Below are positions 17,520 to 26,235 of a stretch of 64,000 nucleotides of DNA, in pieces. Each line of letters starts with the position of its first letter. Position 1 is the first letter of the stretch. The DNA comes from Ignavibacteriota bacterium (GTDB lineage Bacteria; Bacteroidota; Ignavibacteria; SZUA-365), in contig JACRFB010000016.1 of assembly GCA_016218045.1 (NCBI GenBank), forward strand, positions 50,591-114,590, in the 5' to 3' direction. Under the pieces are notes generated by a model. That model did no database searches. It worked only from the letters and a program-made list of their open reading frames with translations, and was not told where the DNA came from. The position numbers were made by a program, and so were the translations under genes.

Positions 17520-18356
17520 CTAATGGTATACAAAAACGGGGATGGTGCCGTCGGCAATGACAGATTCGGCGACACTGCCGAACAGGCGCTCGGCGATGCC
17601 ACGATAGTACGGTCCACCCAGTATCACGAGAGCGGGATGATATTCACGTGCGGTCGAAAGTATGACCTCTGATGGCGCTCCGCTGAGTACCAGTGTCGAT
17701 GGAGTGTATCCGTGCGCGCGAAGATACACTTCGGCCCTTTCCAGATCGTACTTGTGTTTTTCGAACTCCTGGCTCACACATAGAAGCGTCACTGTGACGT
17801 CGCCCGGCAGATTCGGCGTGACGTGCACGTAGGCCTGCAGCGCCCGCGCGGCGTTTGGACTCCCGTCGTACGCAAAAATGACGTGACTCGGTAGCTCGCC
17901 GGATTCGGGAAGCGCCAGGACGGGGCACACGGGGCGGTCGAACAACCGTCGCAGTGTGTCGTCAGGCGGTCCACCCGGCCCGGTCGAAAAAAATGTCCGG
18001 ATGCCGAGGAGTATCATGTCCGCGGTCTTTCCCTCTTCATTCAGCGCGTCCGCAGCCGATCCGGAGTGGATGACGTCTTCGAACAGAACGTCGGCCCTTG
18101 TGCAAAGGTCGCGGAAGTTTTCGATGGATTGTTGCGCACGCACCTTGGCCTCATTGAAGAGACGCGAGACTGTCTCGTGCGATAATTGAATTGAGCCCGG
18201 ATATGCTCCCACTTCGACCTGTTCGATGGCGGGCTGATCGATGACCGCTACTCCGATAAGAGTGGAGCCATGCCGGGCTGCGCGGCGCAGCCCGGCCTCC
18301 AGAGCGCGTGCCGCGAATGGAGAACCGTCGAGTCCGACAACAAGTCGTGTGCTCAT
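17520..18356 (-). CDS. Tandem universal stress protein
   Basis: This 278-residue protein consists of two UspA domains (about 1-145 and 150-278). Each begins with a hydrophobic strand followed by a DGSPxAxxAL helix start. The second domain keeps the ATP-binding pattern GGPYYRG-x-AERLFGSVAESV (G-2x-G-9x-G-S); the first has a degenerate version. Tandem UspA proteins are stress-related and cytoplasmic by family knowledge; the binding partner is unknown. The start is the ATG at 18356, with a G-rich stretch six bases upstream. It lies between the pullulanase and RfbF-like genes on the same strand, with spacings of about 140 and 70 bp. Confidence 0.9.
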   Translation of the reverse strand: MSTRLVVGLDGSPFAARALEAGLRRAARHGSTLIGVAVIDQPAIEQVEVGAYPGSIQLSHETVSRLFNEAKVRAQQSIENFRDLCTRADVLFEDVIHSGSAADALNEEGKTADMILLGIRTFFSTGPGGPPDDTLRRLFDRPVCPVLALPESGELPSHVIFAYDGSPNAARALQAYVHVTPNLPGDVTVTLLCVSQEFEKHKYDLERAEVYLRAHGYTPSTLVLSGAPSEVILSTAREYHPALVILGGPYYRGIAERLFGSVAESVIADGTIPVFVYH

Positions 18357-18497
18357 AAAACCCCCATAAAAGAGGAGTGAGTCTGAAATTCTGCGATATA
18401 GTACCCTGTGCGTTTCCGCGCGCGGGTGCGACCGTCAAACTGTTGCGTGTGTGTGCAACGAAGATAGGAAACGAAAGCGCAAGATGCGACAGCCTTT

Positions 18498-21206
18498 TTA
18501 TTCGACGCGCCAGATGCGGACGCTGTACGGTGGAACGTTCAACCGTGCGGGCCTGCCGCCCGTGATGCGTGAATCGACTTTCCCCCCGATGGGCTCTGTC
18601 CCGGCCTGGTCGCCGTCGGCGACCAGCAACCACTGTCCGGTTGGGAGCAGGGGCACATCGAAGTTCGCCCGCGTGGCGCCGGTATTGACGAGCACCATGA
18701 TGCTGTCGCCCACGATGTACCCGAGCTGTTTCGGATCCGCCGGCTCATACCAGCGGATATACCCGCGTGGAACCGCGTTCCCGCGTCGTAGAACGGATCC
18801 CGCGGCGCTTCGACGCAGCGCGATCAGGCCCGACCAGTAGTCGTTCATGGCCTGATAATCACACGCCGCGCCGACCGCCCGTGAACGCCCGAGGTTCTCC
18901 CATTGAAACATGTTCGCGCGGCGCAGATTGTATGTGTCACGTTTTCCATGAAGATAAATGGGACCGGTTCGCGTGTGTTTGACCAGCGACACGAGTGGTG
19001 CGCTGCCTTTGCTGCGCATGAACTCGGAACCGCCGTGCAGAACCACGGGGCCGAGCGAGGTGAGAAGCATCGCGGCCGCGATCCTGTACGCGGCCTCGTC
19101 CACACCGAGTTCCCCATTCCAATCTGTTAGAGCAAATCGGTCGGCCAGAGCCCAGTTGTCGTGTATGTCGAGGTAGTTGATCCCTTCATTGGGGGAGTCC
19201 TCGTGAAGGAAACTGTTGGCGATCGCCTGTTTGGCGGCCGCGCGGTTCCCGTTCCCACCGGCGTAGCCGCGATCGCGTGTTTTATCCGACGGATTGTCGG
19301 GCGGACCGCACAGCGCATTTCGGCAGTCGTCCTGAAAGAAGGTGATGGGCGCGTCCTCCTTGTACCAATCCCAATCAGGATTTGCTTCGAACGCCGGATC
19401 GGAGGAAGCGATCCACGGCTCCCCGTAGACGATCTTCTCGCGTCCGATGCGGTTCCGCAGTGCGCGTAGCGTTTGTTCATCGGTTAATCCGGCGAGATCG
19501 ATTCGGAAGCCGTCCACGCCGTATTCGTCGATGAGCGCAGCGCATTGATCGATGATCCACCGCTGCATCATCGGCCTGTCTTCCGATTTGGTTTCCGTGC
19601 CGTAGTCGCCGATGAAGTTCAGATCGTTCCCCGTTCGGTAATGGTAGTGGCGATCCAATACCCGGAAGTTGAAGGCCATCTCGCGGCCGTCCATTCGTTC
19701 GGCTGTGTGATTAAACACCATGTCGACAATCACGGCTATTCCACGGTCATGAAATGCCTGCACGAGGTCGCGGAATTGTGTGTTCTGGCTTCCTGGTTCG
19801 GTGCCCCGCAGCCGGTACCTGCTCTCGATTGCGAACGCATGTGTCGTGCGATATCCCCAGTCGTAGTTCGAGGCCGCAACATTCTGGGCCACCATGAAGC
19901 TGTCGCGTGCAAAGGCCTCCTGCCACTCCGGGTCGGGGTAATGCAGATATTCCTGCATGGGCAGCAGATGGACGGCGTTGATGCCCAGCTTCGCGAGATG
20001 GTCGATGCCGATGGGTGCGCCGTGCGAATTTTTTAATCCGCTGTGAACGAAACCCGGCAATGTCCCGCGCTCCTCAATGGGCAGTCCCGTGAGCCCGAGT
20101 GTAAAATCCTCTATGTGTACTTCGTAGGCAATCAGGTCCTCCATCCTGGGTATACCACCAGGGAGAGGTTTCGCCGGTCGGGTCTTGGGCCACACACGGG
20201 CGCGCCCGAACGAGTCGTCACTGACGCGTGCATACGGATCGGTGATATGGACCGGAAGCTGTTCAAAGAATTCGTTGCCGGGGTCGTCCGGTCCATGCAC
20301 GGTGTAATCGTACCAGGTGCCTTCGAGGTTCCCCGCGATGGTGGCCTCCCAAACGCCGCGGCTGTCACGCGCGAGCGCAATGGTCGCATAGGGTTGGGAA
20401 TCGGTGCGTTCCCTGTAGAGATACAGCCGTATCGCGGTTGCCCGTGGTGAGAAAATTCGGAATGTGGTGCTGTCGGCCGCTGAGTTATAGTTGGCACCGA
20501 GTTCTTTGTCGGAATAGAGATGCCTGAACCACCCGTCAAAGGAACAGAGGAGCCGCGTGGGTATGTCATCCGCTTCAAGGAAATGGACCCTGCTGCTGTC
20601 GATCGGTGTCGCCGGGAACAGACACACGCGAGTTTCGCCCCGGCGCTCCGCTCTGGCGATGGGGATGTGTGCTCCGTGAGCGGTAGTCAGTGTGTAGCGT
20701 CCGGGGTCGGTCGGGAGGTTGCCTTTTCCCTCCAGAAGCACAACGGCGATCTCGCGAGGAGAGAGGATCTCCGCCTTCAGTCGTCGCGGCATACGCGCCG
20801 CTTCAAAGACGAGATTGCCGGCGTTGGCGTTTGGTGCTGCCGCTGGAACGTCCATCCACCGGCCTTCGTCGACGCGGAACTTGAACTCCTGACCTGGGAC
20901 GAGCAGTGTTCTGCGACTGCCGGTTACGCGAAGTATCCACAAGCCCGGACTCCCTTCACGCTGCAGAGTCCACGTACTGTCGCTCATGTCGTGATTCCAC
21001 GAGCGCATGTTTCCTTCCAACAACACCCTCTTCGGAGATCTCCCGCCGAGTTGCTGCGTGTACAATGACTCTTCAAAAAGGAACGTCACCGTGTCGCCGC
21101 CGCTCCTGTAGCCCTGCAGCCGCTCCTGCTGGCTGAATGTACCCTGAGAAAATGCCGCGGCGCCTGCTGTCAACAAGGCGATACAAACGAGTGTCGAGCG
21201 TGTCAT
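18498..21206 (-). CDS. Exported type I pullulanase (GH13)
   Basis: This 902-residue debranching enzyme has a signal peptide (to about residue 21). N-terminal carbohydrate-binding-like domains come next, then a GH13 barrel. The pullulanase motif variant YDWGY is near residue 449. DMVFNHTAE is region I, DGFRIDLAG (nucleophile Asp near residue 565) is region II, YGEPW carries the acid/base Glu near residue 594, and DIHDNW is the third catalytic Asp near residue 683. It hydrolyses alpha-1,6 bonds of pullulan, glycogen or starch. It ends without a type IX sorting tail (final residues VRIWRVE), so a periplasmic or otherwise exported location is inferred. The gene is isolated from other starch-utilisation genes. 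Confidence 0.92.
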   Translation of the reverse strand: MTRSTLVCIALLTAGAAAFSQGTFSQQERLQGYRSGGDTVTFLFEESLYTQQLGGRSPKRVLLEGNMRSWNHDMSDSTWTLQREGSPGLWILRVTGSRRTLLVPGQEFKFRVDEGRWMDVPAAAPNANAGNLVFEAARMPRRLKAEILSPREIAVVLLEGKGNLPTDPGRYTLTTAHGAHIPIARAERRGETRVCLFPATPIDSSRVHFLEADDIPTRLLCSFDGWFRHLYSDKELGANYNSAADSTTFRIFSPRATAIRLYLYRERTDSQPYATIALARDSRGVWEATIAGNLEGTWYDYTVHGPDDPGNEFFEQLPVHITDPYARVSDDSFGRARVWPKTRPAKPLPGGIPRMEDLIAYEVHIEDFTLGLTGLPIEERGTLPGFVHSGLKNSHGAPIGIDHLAKLGINAVHLLPMQEYLHYPDPEWQEAFARDSFMVAQNVAASNYDWGYRTTHAFAIESRYRLRGTEPGSQNTQFRDLVQAFHDRGIAVIVDMVFNHTAERMDGREMAFNFRVLDRHYHYRTGNDLNFIGDYGTETKSEDRPMMQRWIIDQCAALIDEYGVDGFRIDLAGLTDEQTLRALRNRIGREKIVYGEPWIASSDPAFEANPDWDWYKEDAPITFFQDDCRNALCGPPDNPSDKTRDRGYAGGNGNRAAAKQAIANSFLHEDSPNEGINYLDIHDNWALADRFALTDWNGELGVDEAAYRIAAAMLLTSLGPVVLHGGSEFMRSKGSAPLVSLVKHTRTGPIYLHGKRDTYNLRRANMFQWENLGRSRAVGAACDYQAMNDYWSGLIALRRSAAGSVLRRGNAVPRGYIRWYEPADPKQLGYIVGDSIMVLVNTGATRANFDVPLLPTGQWLLVADGDQAGTEPIGGKVDSRITGGRPARLNVPPYSVRIWRVE

Positions 21207-21447
21207 GGGAACCGTTGTATTGTGACAAACAAAAAATATCGGGAAAAAATGGCATCGGAAATATGTAAGAGCCGTCCTTCCCTCTTTACTTTGATCGCTG
21301 ATTTGTTAAAATTGAATCGTGTGGTGCACCACAAAGCACCTCATGGAATACGGTGTTCCCGGAATGTGCATCGACCTCCCGCGGAACCCGACCAACAAAG
21401 CGTACTCCAGCATCTCATACACAACTCTTCACGGAGGATGGTGCCCT

Positions 21448-21774
21448 ATGTCGGTGTATCGGTCCGAAAAGGACTTCCTGCACTCTCTGAAACGCTTTGA
21501 CGCGCTTTCGTCGCGAAAACTCGCTTGGCACACCGGAATTTCCGAAAAAACACATACCTGTGCTTTCGGACACGAGATCCCGGCCGAGTCTCTCTACTTC
21601 AAAAAACTTCTGGATTCGGAAGGCGAACAAAAAATCCGCGTCTGTAAACCCTGCATGGAACAACTCGTGTTTGTCACTGTCGATTGCGACATGCATGCAA
21701 AAGAAGTGACGGAGCATCTGTTCCGGAAAAACAATCCCCCAGTTCCAAAAGTTGTCGACATGCTCACACACTGA
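21448..21774 (+). CDS. Small cysteine-containing protein, unknown
   Basis: This 108-residue hypothetical protein starts at the ATG at 21448 (MSVYRSEKDFLHSL). GGAGG lies about ten bases upstream. The frame also runs on upstream without homology. A central block, HTCAFGHEI followed 20 residues later by VCKPCMEQL, has three Cys and a His that could bind a metal, like a degenerate zinc ribbon. The rest is charged. It ends just before a clear terminator, so it looks like a stand-alone transcription unit. No function can be assigned. Confidence 0.6.
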   Translation: MSVYRSEKDFLHSLKRFDALSSRKLAWHTGISEKTHTCAFGHEIPAESLYFKKLLDSEGEQKIRVCKPCMEQLVFVTVDCDMHAKEVTEHLFRKNNPPVPKVVDMLTH

Positions 21775-21807
21775 TCGTTTCGCGACAAACACGCTGCAGC
21801 CGATTCC

Positions 21808-21837
21808 AACGCCCCGTCTCCGCACGGGGCGTTTCTC
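21808..21837 (+). terminator. Rho-independent terminator
   Basis: A perfect 10-bp stem (21808-21817 and 21824-21833, six-base loop) is followed by a T-rich run. It ends the small Cys-protein gene and precedes the symporter by about 35 bp. Confidence 0.8.
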
Positions 21838-21867
21838 TGTCACACATCGCAACGCACGCCCGTCTCC

Positions 21868-23274
21868 ATGTTTCTGCACCTTTCTCCTTTTGATTGGACG
21901 CTTGTCGCCTGCTATCTCGCCGCGCTCGTCGTTCTGGGTATCAAGTCGAAACGAACATCTGCCTCGGCTGCGGATTTTATCGTCACCGGCAGATCCCTCA
22001 CTCTTCCCGGTTTTGTGGCCGCTCTCGTTTCGACGTGGTACGGTGGCATCCTCGGCGTCGGTGAATACTCCTACATGTACGGACTTTCCAATTGGTTTGT
22101 CTTTGGCGTGCCGTATTACGTGTTCGCCGGAATCTTTGCGGTGTTCCTTGCCCGCCGCGTGCACGGCACGCGCGTGTTGACGATTCCCCAGCAACTCCGA
22201 CATGCCTACGGACCCAAGGCCTCATTCCTCGGATCGGTTCTGGTCTTATGCATCTCCTCGCCCGCACCGTATGCATTGATGCAGGGCGTCCTTCTCCAGG
22301 CGGTCACCGGATGGCCGCTGGCACTCTGTGTACTGCTTGGCGCGGGCTTGTCGCTTCTCCTCCTCTCAGCCGGCGGATTTTCCTCCCTCGTACGACTGGA
22401 CATGCTGCAGTTCATTCTGATGTTCGTCGGATTTGCGGTCCTCCTTGCATTCCTTATCCCAGCACATGGACTCCTGGGCTTTTTTTCGGATCATCTCCCG
22501 CCGGTGATGCTTCATCCCTCAGGCGGTCATTCATTGCAATACCTGCTCGTGTGGTTTTTTATTGCGATGTGGACCCTCGTCTCTCCGCAGTTTCACCAAT
22601 TCACCCTGAGCGCGGCAACACCGCGCGTCGCCCAGAAAGGAATACTCTGGTCGATCGGTTTCTGGTGCGTGTTTGATGCCATGACTACCGCAGCCGGACT
22701 GTATGCGCGTGTGCTGCTTCCTGGTCTTGATCAGCCCGCCATGGCGTTTCCGGCCCTGGCGCAACAGGCGCTTCCTTCGGTGGCAAAAGGGATATTTTTC
22801 CTCGGGATGCTCGCCACCATTATGTCGACTACGGATGGCCTCACGTTTATCTCGGCAGCGACTGTCGGTAAGGATATTCTCCTGCCGCTGCGGAAACAGA
22901 AGGATGATGGCAGTCTCACTGCGATGACGCGCATCGGTCTTCTCGTCACGACAACGATCGCAGTGGCTGGTGCGCTGCTTCTGCCCTCTGTGGTCTCGTT
23001 GTGGTATGTGATCGGAACCCTGTTTATCCCGGGGCTCCTCCTGCCCTTGTTGACTTCTTACACAAGGCGCTGGGCGATTTCTCCGGCGGCCACTGTGCTT
23101 GCTATGAGCGCAGGTGTAGGCGCCTCCGCGGTCTCGTTTCTCGTCGGCACACTGTGGCCCAATAACGGAGCGGTGGTCTATCCCTTTGGGATCGAGCCGA
23201 TGTACGCCGGTCTCGCTACGTCCGTACTTGTATACATCCCGAACTGGACGAAGTCCGCCCGACAGGCGTTATGA
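21868..23274 (+). CDS. Sodium:solute symporter (SSS family)
   Basis: This 468-residue inner-membrane transporter has about 13 hydrophobic segments covering most of the length. The SSS signature region is seen in ADFIVTGRSLTLPGFVAALVST and GVGEYSYMYG near residues 35-75. A conserved cytoplasmic stretch comes later, VGKDILLP at about residue 335. The substrate is not deducible; sugars, amino acids or carboxylates are possible. It is convergent with a MarR-family gene, with the stops overlapping by six bases, so the two share the 3' region. The start is the ATG at 21868, directly after the terminator of the upstream gene. Confidence 0.88.
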   Translation: MFLHLSPFDWTLVACYLAALVVLGIKSKRTSASAADFIVTGRSLTLPGFVAALVSTWYGGILGVGEYSYMYGLSNWFVFGVPYYVFAGIFAVFLARRVHGTRVLTIPQQLRHAYGPKASFLGSVLVLCISSPAPYALMQGVLLQAVTGWPLALCVLLGAGLSLLLLSAGGFSSLVRLDMLQFILMFVGFAVLLAFLIPAHGLLGFFSDHLPPVMLHPSGGHSLQYLLVWFFIAMWTLVSPQFHQFTLSAATPRVAQKGILWSIGFWCVFDAMTTAAGLYARVLLPGLDQPAMAFPALAQQALPSVAKGIFFLGMLATIMSTTDGLTFISAATVGKDILLPLRKQKDDGSLTAMTRIGLLVTTTIAVAGALLLPSVVSLWYVIGTLFIPGLLLPLLTSYTRRWAISPAATVLAMSAGVGASAVSFLVGTLWPNNGAVVYPFGIEPMYAGLATSVLVYIPNWTKSARQAL

Positions 23275-23721
23275 CTTGGCCCAGGCGGTCATGGCATTCG
23301 AGAGATCGTCGAGTGCCCGTATGACGGCAGGACGAGAATTGGAGGGGATATTTCCGAGGATCTGTTCGTGAATCGCGACATAGTCCTGATTCAGGCGGCG
23401 TGTAACGTTCAGCCCCTCCTTTGTCAATGTCACATCCATCACCCGCCGGTCGCGCCCGTTTATCGTCCGTGTCACAAACTGTTTTTCCGCCAATCCATCG
23501 ATGATGCGCGTCAGACGGCTGCTCGTTAAATTCATGCGCGAGGCCAGTTCCTTCACCGATAATGTCGTGTCGGTGTTGAACGAGCGGAGGCAGCGGAATT
23601 CTGAAAGGGACAGTTGCAGCTTTTCTGCGATGAACTCCTGCTTCTCAGTGCAGTTCTCAAGAAGTTTGTAGGTCAAATCCGCCATGCGTTCGGCGAGTCC
23701 GGCTTCTGATGACTTCGGCAT
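23269..23721 (-). CDS. MarR-family transcriptional regulator
   Basis: This 150-residue winged-helix protein contains SLSEFRCLRSF (recognition region entry), SVKELASRMNLTSSRLTRIIDGL (helix-turn-helix) and the wing NGRDRRVMDVTLTKEG. All are typical of MarR proteins, which are ligand- or redox-responsive dimeric regulators. The start is the ATG at 23721, with AGGAAA upstream; longer upstream codons are rejected. An imperfect dyad just upstream (23740-23756) could be an autoregulatory site. It is divergent from the class I fumarase gene, which it might control. Confidence 0.9.
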   Translation of the reverse strand: MPKSSEAGLAERMADLTYKLLENCTEKQEFIAEKLQLSLSEFRCLRSFNTDTTLSVKELASRMNLTSSRLTRIIDGLAEKQFVTRTINGRDRRVMDVTLTKEGLNVTRRLNQDYVAIHEQILGNIPSNSRPAVIRALDDLSNAMTAWAKS

Positions 23722-23739
23722 TTGTTTCCTGTTTCTAAT

Positions 23740-23756
23740 TGTTGTTACAGGCAACA
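23740..23756. promoter_or_regulatory. Candidate MarR operator dyad
   Basis: Five-base arms TGTTG and CAACA are separated by seven bases, 18 bp upstream of the marR-type start codon. Size and position fit a MarR-dimer site. The arms are short and such repeats occur by chance, so this is tentative. Confidence 0.25.
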
Positions 23757-23931
23757 TAGTGTATGTGGAAGTAAAATGCAAACGGCACGTTTGAATCCAC
23801 ACAACAGAGGGGAGACGCAGTCAGGCGTGTCTGCCGCTATTCGATCGAGTTGAAAATGCCGACATTTCCGAGTATCATTCAATGATATGTTCGTATCTCA
23901 CACGACTTCACCGCACATAGCCGAGGGCGTC

Positions 23932-25443
23932 ATGCAGAACTTCCGTCAGAGCATGCTGGAACTAGTCATTCAAACCTCCGTGAACCTGCCGTCCGATGTG
24001 CGGAAGGCGGTCGGGAATATCCTCGACAAGGAGGAGCCGGGTTCGCGAGCGTCGTTGGCGCTTGCGACCATCGCGAAGAACATCGACATGGCTTGCGAGA
24101 ACGAAGGAGCAATATGCCAGGACACCGGCATGCCCACTTTCAAAATCAAGACACCGATCGGCGCGAATCAGCTCCAGATGAAGGAGGACATTCTGTGGGC
24201 GGTCGCGGAAGCGACCCGGCTCGGAAAGCTCCGACCGAATACTGTCGATTCCGTGACGGGGAAAAACAGCGGCAACAATCTCGGCGCGGGTGCCCCCATC
24301 ATTTTCTGGGAACAGTGGGCGGAATCCGACATAGAGATCAAGTTACTCCTGAAGGGCGGTGGGTGTGAGAACAAAAACATCCAGTACTCGCTTCCGGCTG
24401 ATCTGCCCCATCTCGGCAAGGCCGGCCGTGATATGGATGGTGTTCGGAAATGTATCCTCCATGCCGTGTGGCAAGCGCAAGGTCAGGGCTGTTCGACGGG
24501 AGCGATCGGTGTTGCAATCGGAGGCGACCGGATGTCGGGCTACATGTATGCGAAAGAACAGCTCTTCCGCGCGCTCGACGATGTGAATCCCGATGCAGCG
24601 CTTGCAGGGTTGGAGGCCGAGGTAATGCACGCAGCGAATACACTGAACATCGGACCTATGGGATTCTCGGGTGCAAGCACCCTTATCGGCTGCAAGATCG
24701 GCGCGTATCACCGCCTCCCTGCAAGCTTTTTCGTCTCGGTTGCCTATGATTGCTGGGCCTACCGTCGCCTCGGCGTGCGCATCGATCCCGCGACGGGAGA
24801 GATATCGCGTTGGTATTTCCGCGAGGAGAAGCCTGCGGCCATGTCCGCTCCCGAGGGCATTCCGCTTACCGGTCGGGAGATACGTCTTACAGCCCCGCTC
24901 ACCGAAGCCGATGTTCGCGGCTTGAAGGTTGGTGATATCGTGCTACTCAACGGTGCGATGTTCACCGGGCGCGACATGATCCATAAATACTTCATCGATC
25001 ACGATTCACCGGTGGATCTGAACGGCGGGGTCATCTACCACTGCGGACCCGTGATGCTGAAAGATGCCGAGGGGGTGTGGCATGTCAAGGCGGCGGGACC
25101 GACCACGAGCAGTCGCGAGGAACCGTATCAGGCCGATATCATAAAGAAATTCGGCATCCGCGCTGTCATCGGCAAAGGGGGCATGGGGAAGAAGACTCTC
25201 GCCGCACTGCAGGAATGCGGAGCCGTGTACCTCAACGCGATCGGCGGTGCAGCGCAATATTATGCCGAGACCATCACACGGGTCGACGGTGTCCATTTCC
25301 TCGAAGAGTTCGGCGTGCCGGAGGCGCTGTGGATGTACCACTGCGTGGACTTCGCCGCCATTGTGACCATGGACTCTCACGGCAATTCACTTCATGCCGA
25401 TGTCGAACAGGATTCCGCCTCGCGCCTTGCTGTGCTGGCGTAA
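23932..25443 (+). CDS. Class I fumarate hydratase (4Fe-4S)
   Basis: This 503-residue enzyme fuses the alpha and beta parts of the iron-sulfur fumarase/tartrate dehydratase family and interconverts fumarate and malate in the TCA cycle. The candidate cluster cysteines lie in ICQDTGMP (Cys62), KGGGCENKN (Cys145) and QGCSTGAIG (Cys187). The beta part contains GDIVLLNGAMFTGRDMIHK and GKGGMGKKT. The start was set at the ATG at 23932 (MQNFRQSMLE), which has GAGGG upstream; an ATG at 23887 in frame adds 15 residues and lacks such a site. gmhA follows 32 bp later on the same strand. Confidence 0.92.
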   Translation: MQNFRQSMLELVIQTSVNLPSDVRKAVGNILDKEEPGSRASLALATIAKNIDMACENEGAICQDTGMPTFKIKTPIGANQLQMKEDILWAVAEATRLGKLRPNTVDSVTGKNSGNNLGAGAPIIFWEQWAESDIEIKLLLKGGGCENKNIQYSLPADLPHLGKAGRDMDGVRKCILHAVWQAQGQGCSTGAIGVAIGGDRMSGYMYAKEQLFRALDDVNPDAALAGLEAEVMHAANTLNIGPMGFSGASTLIGCKIGAYHRLPASFFVSVAYDCWAYRRLGVRIDPATGEISRWYFREEKPAAMSAPEGIPLTGREIRLTAPLTEADVRGLKVGDIVLLNGAMFTGRDMIHKYFIDHDSPVDLNGGVIYHCGPVMLKDAEGVWHVKAAGPTTSSREEPYQADIIKKFGIRAVIGKGGMGKKTLAALQECGAVYLNAIGGAAQYYAETITRVDGVHFLEEFGVPEALWMYHCVDFAAIVTMDSHGNSLHADVEQDSASRLAVLA

Positions 25444-25475
25444 GCCGATATCACACCCTAATCATTAATCCCCAC

Positions 25476-26066
25476 ATGGATCATATCAAACTCGCTTTCG
25501 ACGAGGCGCGTGTGTGCCTCGATCAATTTGTCTCCGACGAAGAGAACTTTCCGCGCATCGCACAGTTTTCCGCCATGCTGGTCGAGACGTTTCGCGCGGG
25601 CGCCAAGGTCATGTCCTGCGGTAACGGCGGCTCCATGAGCGACGCCATGCACTTTGCGGAGGAATGGAGCGGCCGCTTCCGCAATGAGAGACCACCCATG
25701 GCCGCATTCGCCTTTTCCGATCCCGGGCACATGACCTGTGTTGCTAACGACTACGGCTTCCACGAAGTCTTTGCGCGCCAGGTTCAGGCGCTGGGAAAAA
25801 CGGGTGATATCCTGCTGCTCCTATCGACGAGCGGCAACTCCCCGAACCTGCTCCGCGCCGCTGAAACAGCGCGTAAAGTGGGGGTCCGTACTGTCGGTCT
25901 CCTCGGACGGGGCGGAGGGGCGCTGTTGCCCCTGTGCGACCTCCCGATCCTTGTTCCCGGCCGCGCCAGCGATCGTATACAAGAACTGCACATCAAGATC
26001 ATTCACGCTGTTATCGAAGCAACCGAGCGCGCGCTCTTCCCCGGTCTGTACCCTCGCGGAAAATGA
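25476..26066 (+). CDS. gmhA: Phosphoheptose isomerase
   Basis: This 196-residue SIS-domain enzyme converts sedoheptulose 7-phosphate to D-glycero-D-manno-heptose 7-phosphate, the first step to the LPS inner-core heptose. Visible blocks are MSCGNGGSMSDAMHFAEEWSGR near residue 45, then ANDYGFHEVF, LLLSTSGNSPNLLRAAETA (the SIS phosphate-binding segment) and RIQELHIKIIHAVIE with the catalytic Glu and His. The length is typical. A much longer frame in the same phase overlaps the fumarase and is not coding there. The start is the ATG at 25476, 32 bp after the fumarase stop, so a joint transcript is likely. Confidence 0.93.
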   Translation: MDHIKLAFDEARVCLDQFVSDEENFPRIAQFSAMLVETFRAGAKVMSCGNGGSMSDAMHFAEEWSGRFRNERPPMAAFAFSDPGHMTCVANDYGFHEVFARQVQALGKTGDILLLLSTSGNSPNLLRAAETARKVGVRTVGLLGRGGGALLPLCDLPILVPGRASDRIQELHIKIIHAVIEATERALFPGLYPRGK

Positions 26067-26235
26067 TCCATCTCGCAGGATCTGCACGCCCCGTGCGAAT
26101 AATTCATCACCGAATCTGACTGAATTGTAATATTGCCCCTTTTCGGAGCGATAAGGGCGATATTCAGAGGCCAGAATGTCTGGCAAATTTCTTGCACATG
26201 CCTTCCCTGATTACACATATTCTCAGGAGCGGCAT

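Noticed and set aside
26170..26184. Small hairpin between gmhA and the LamG gene
   Set aside because: Only six pairs with a three-base loop and weak T run; too weak to call a terminator.
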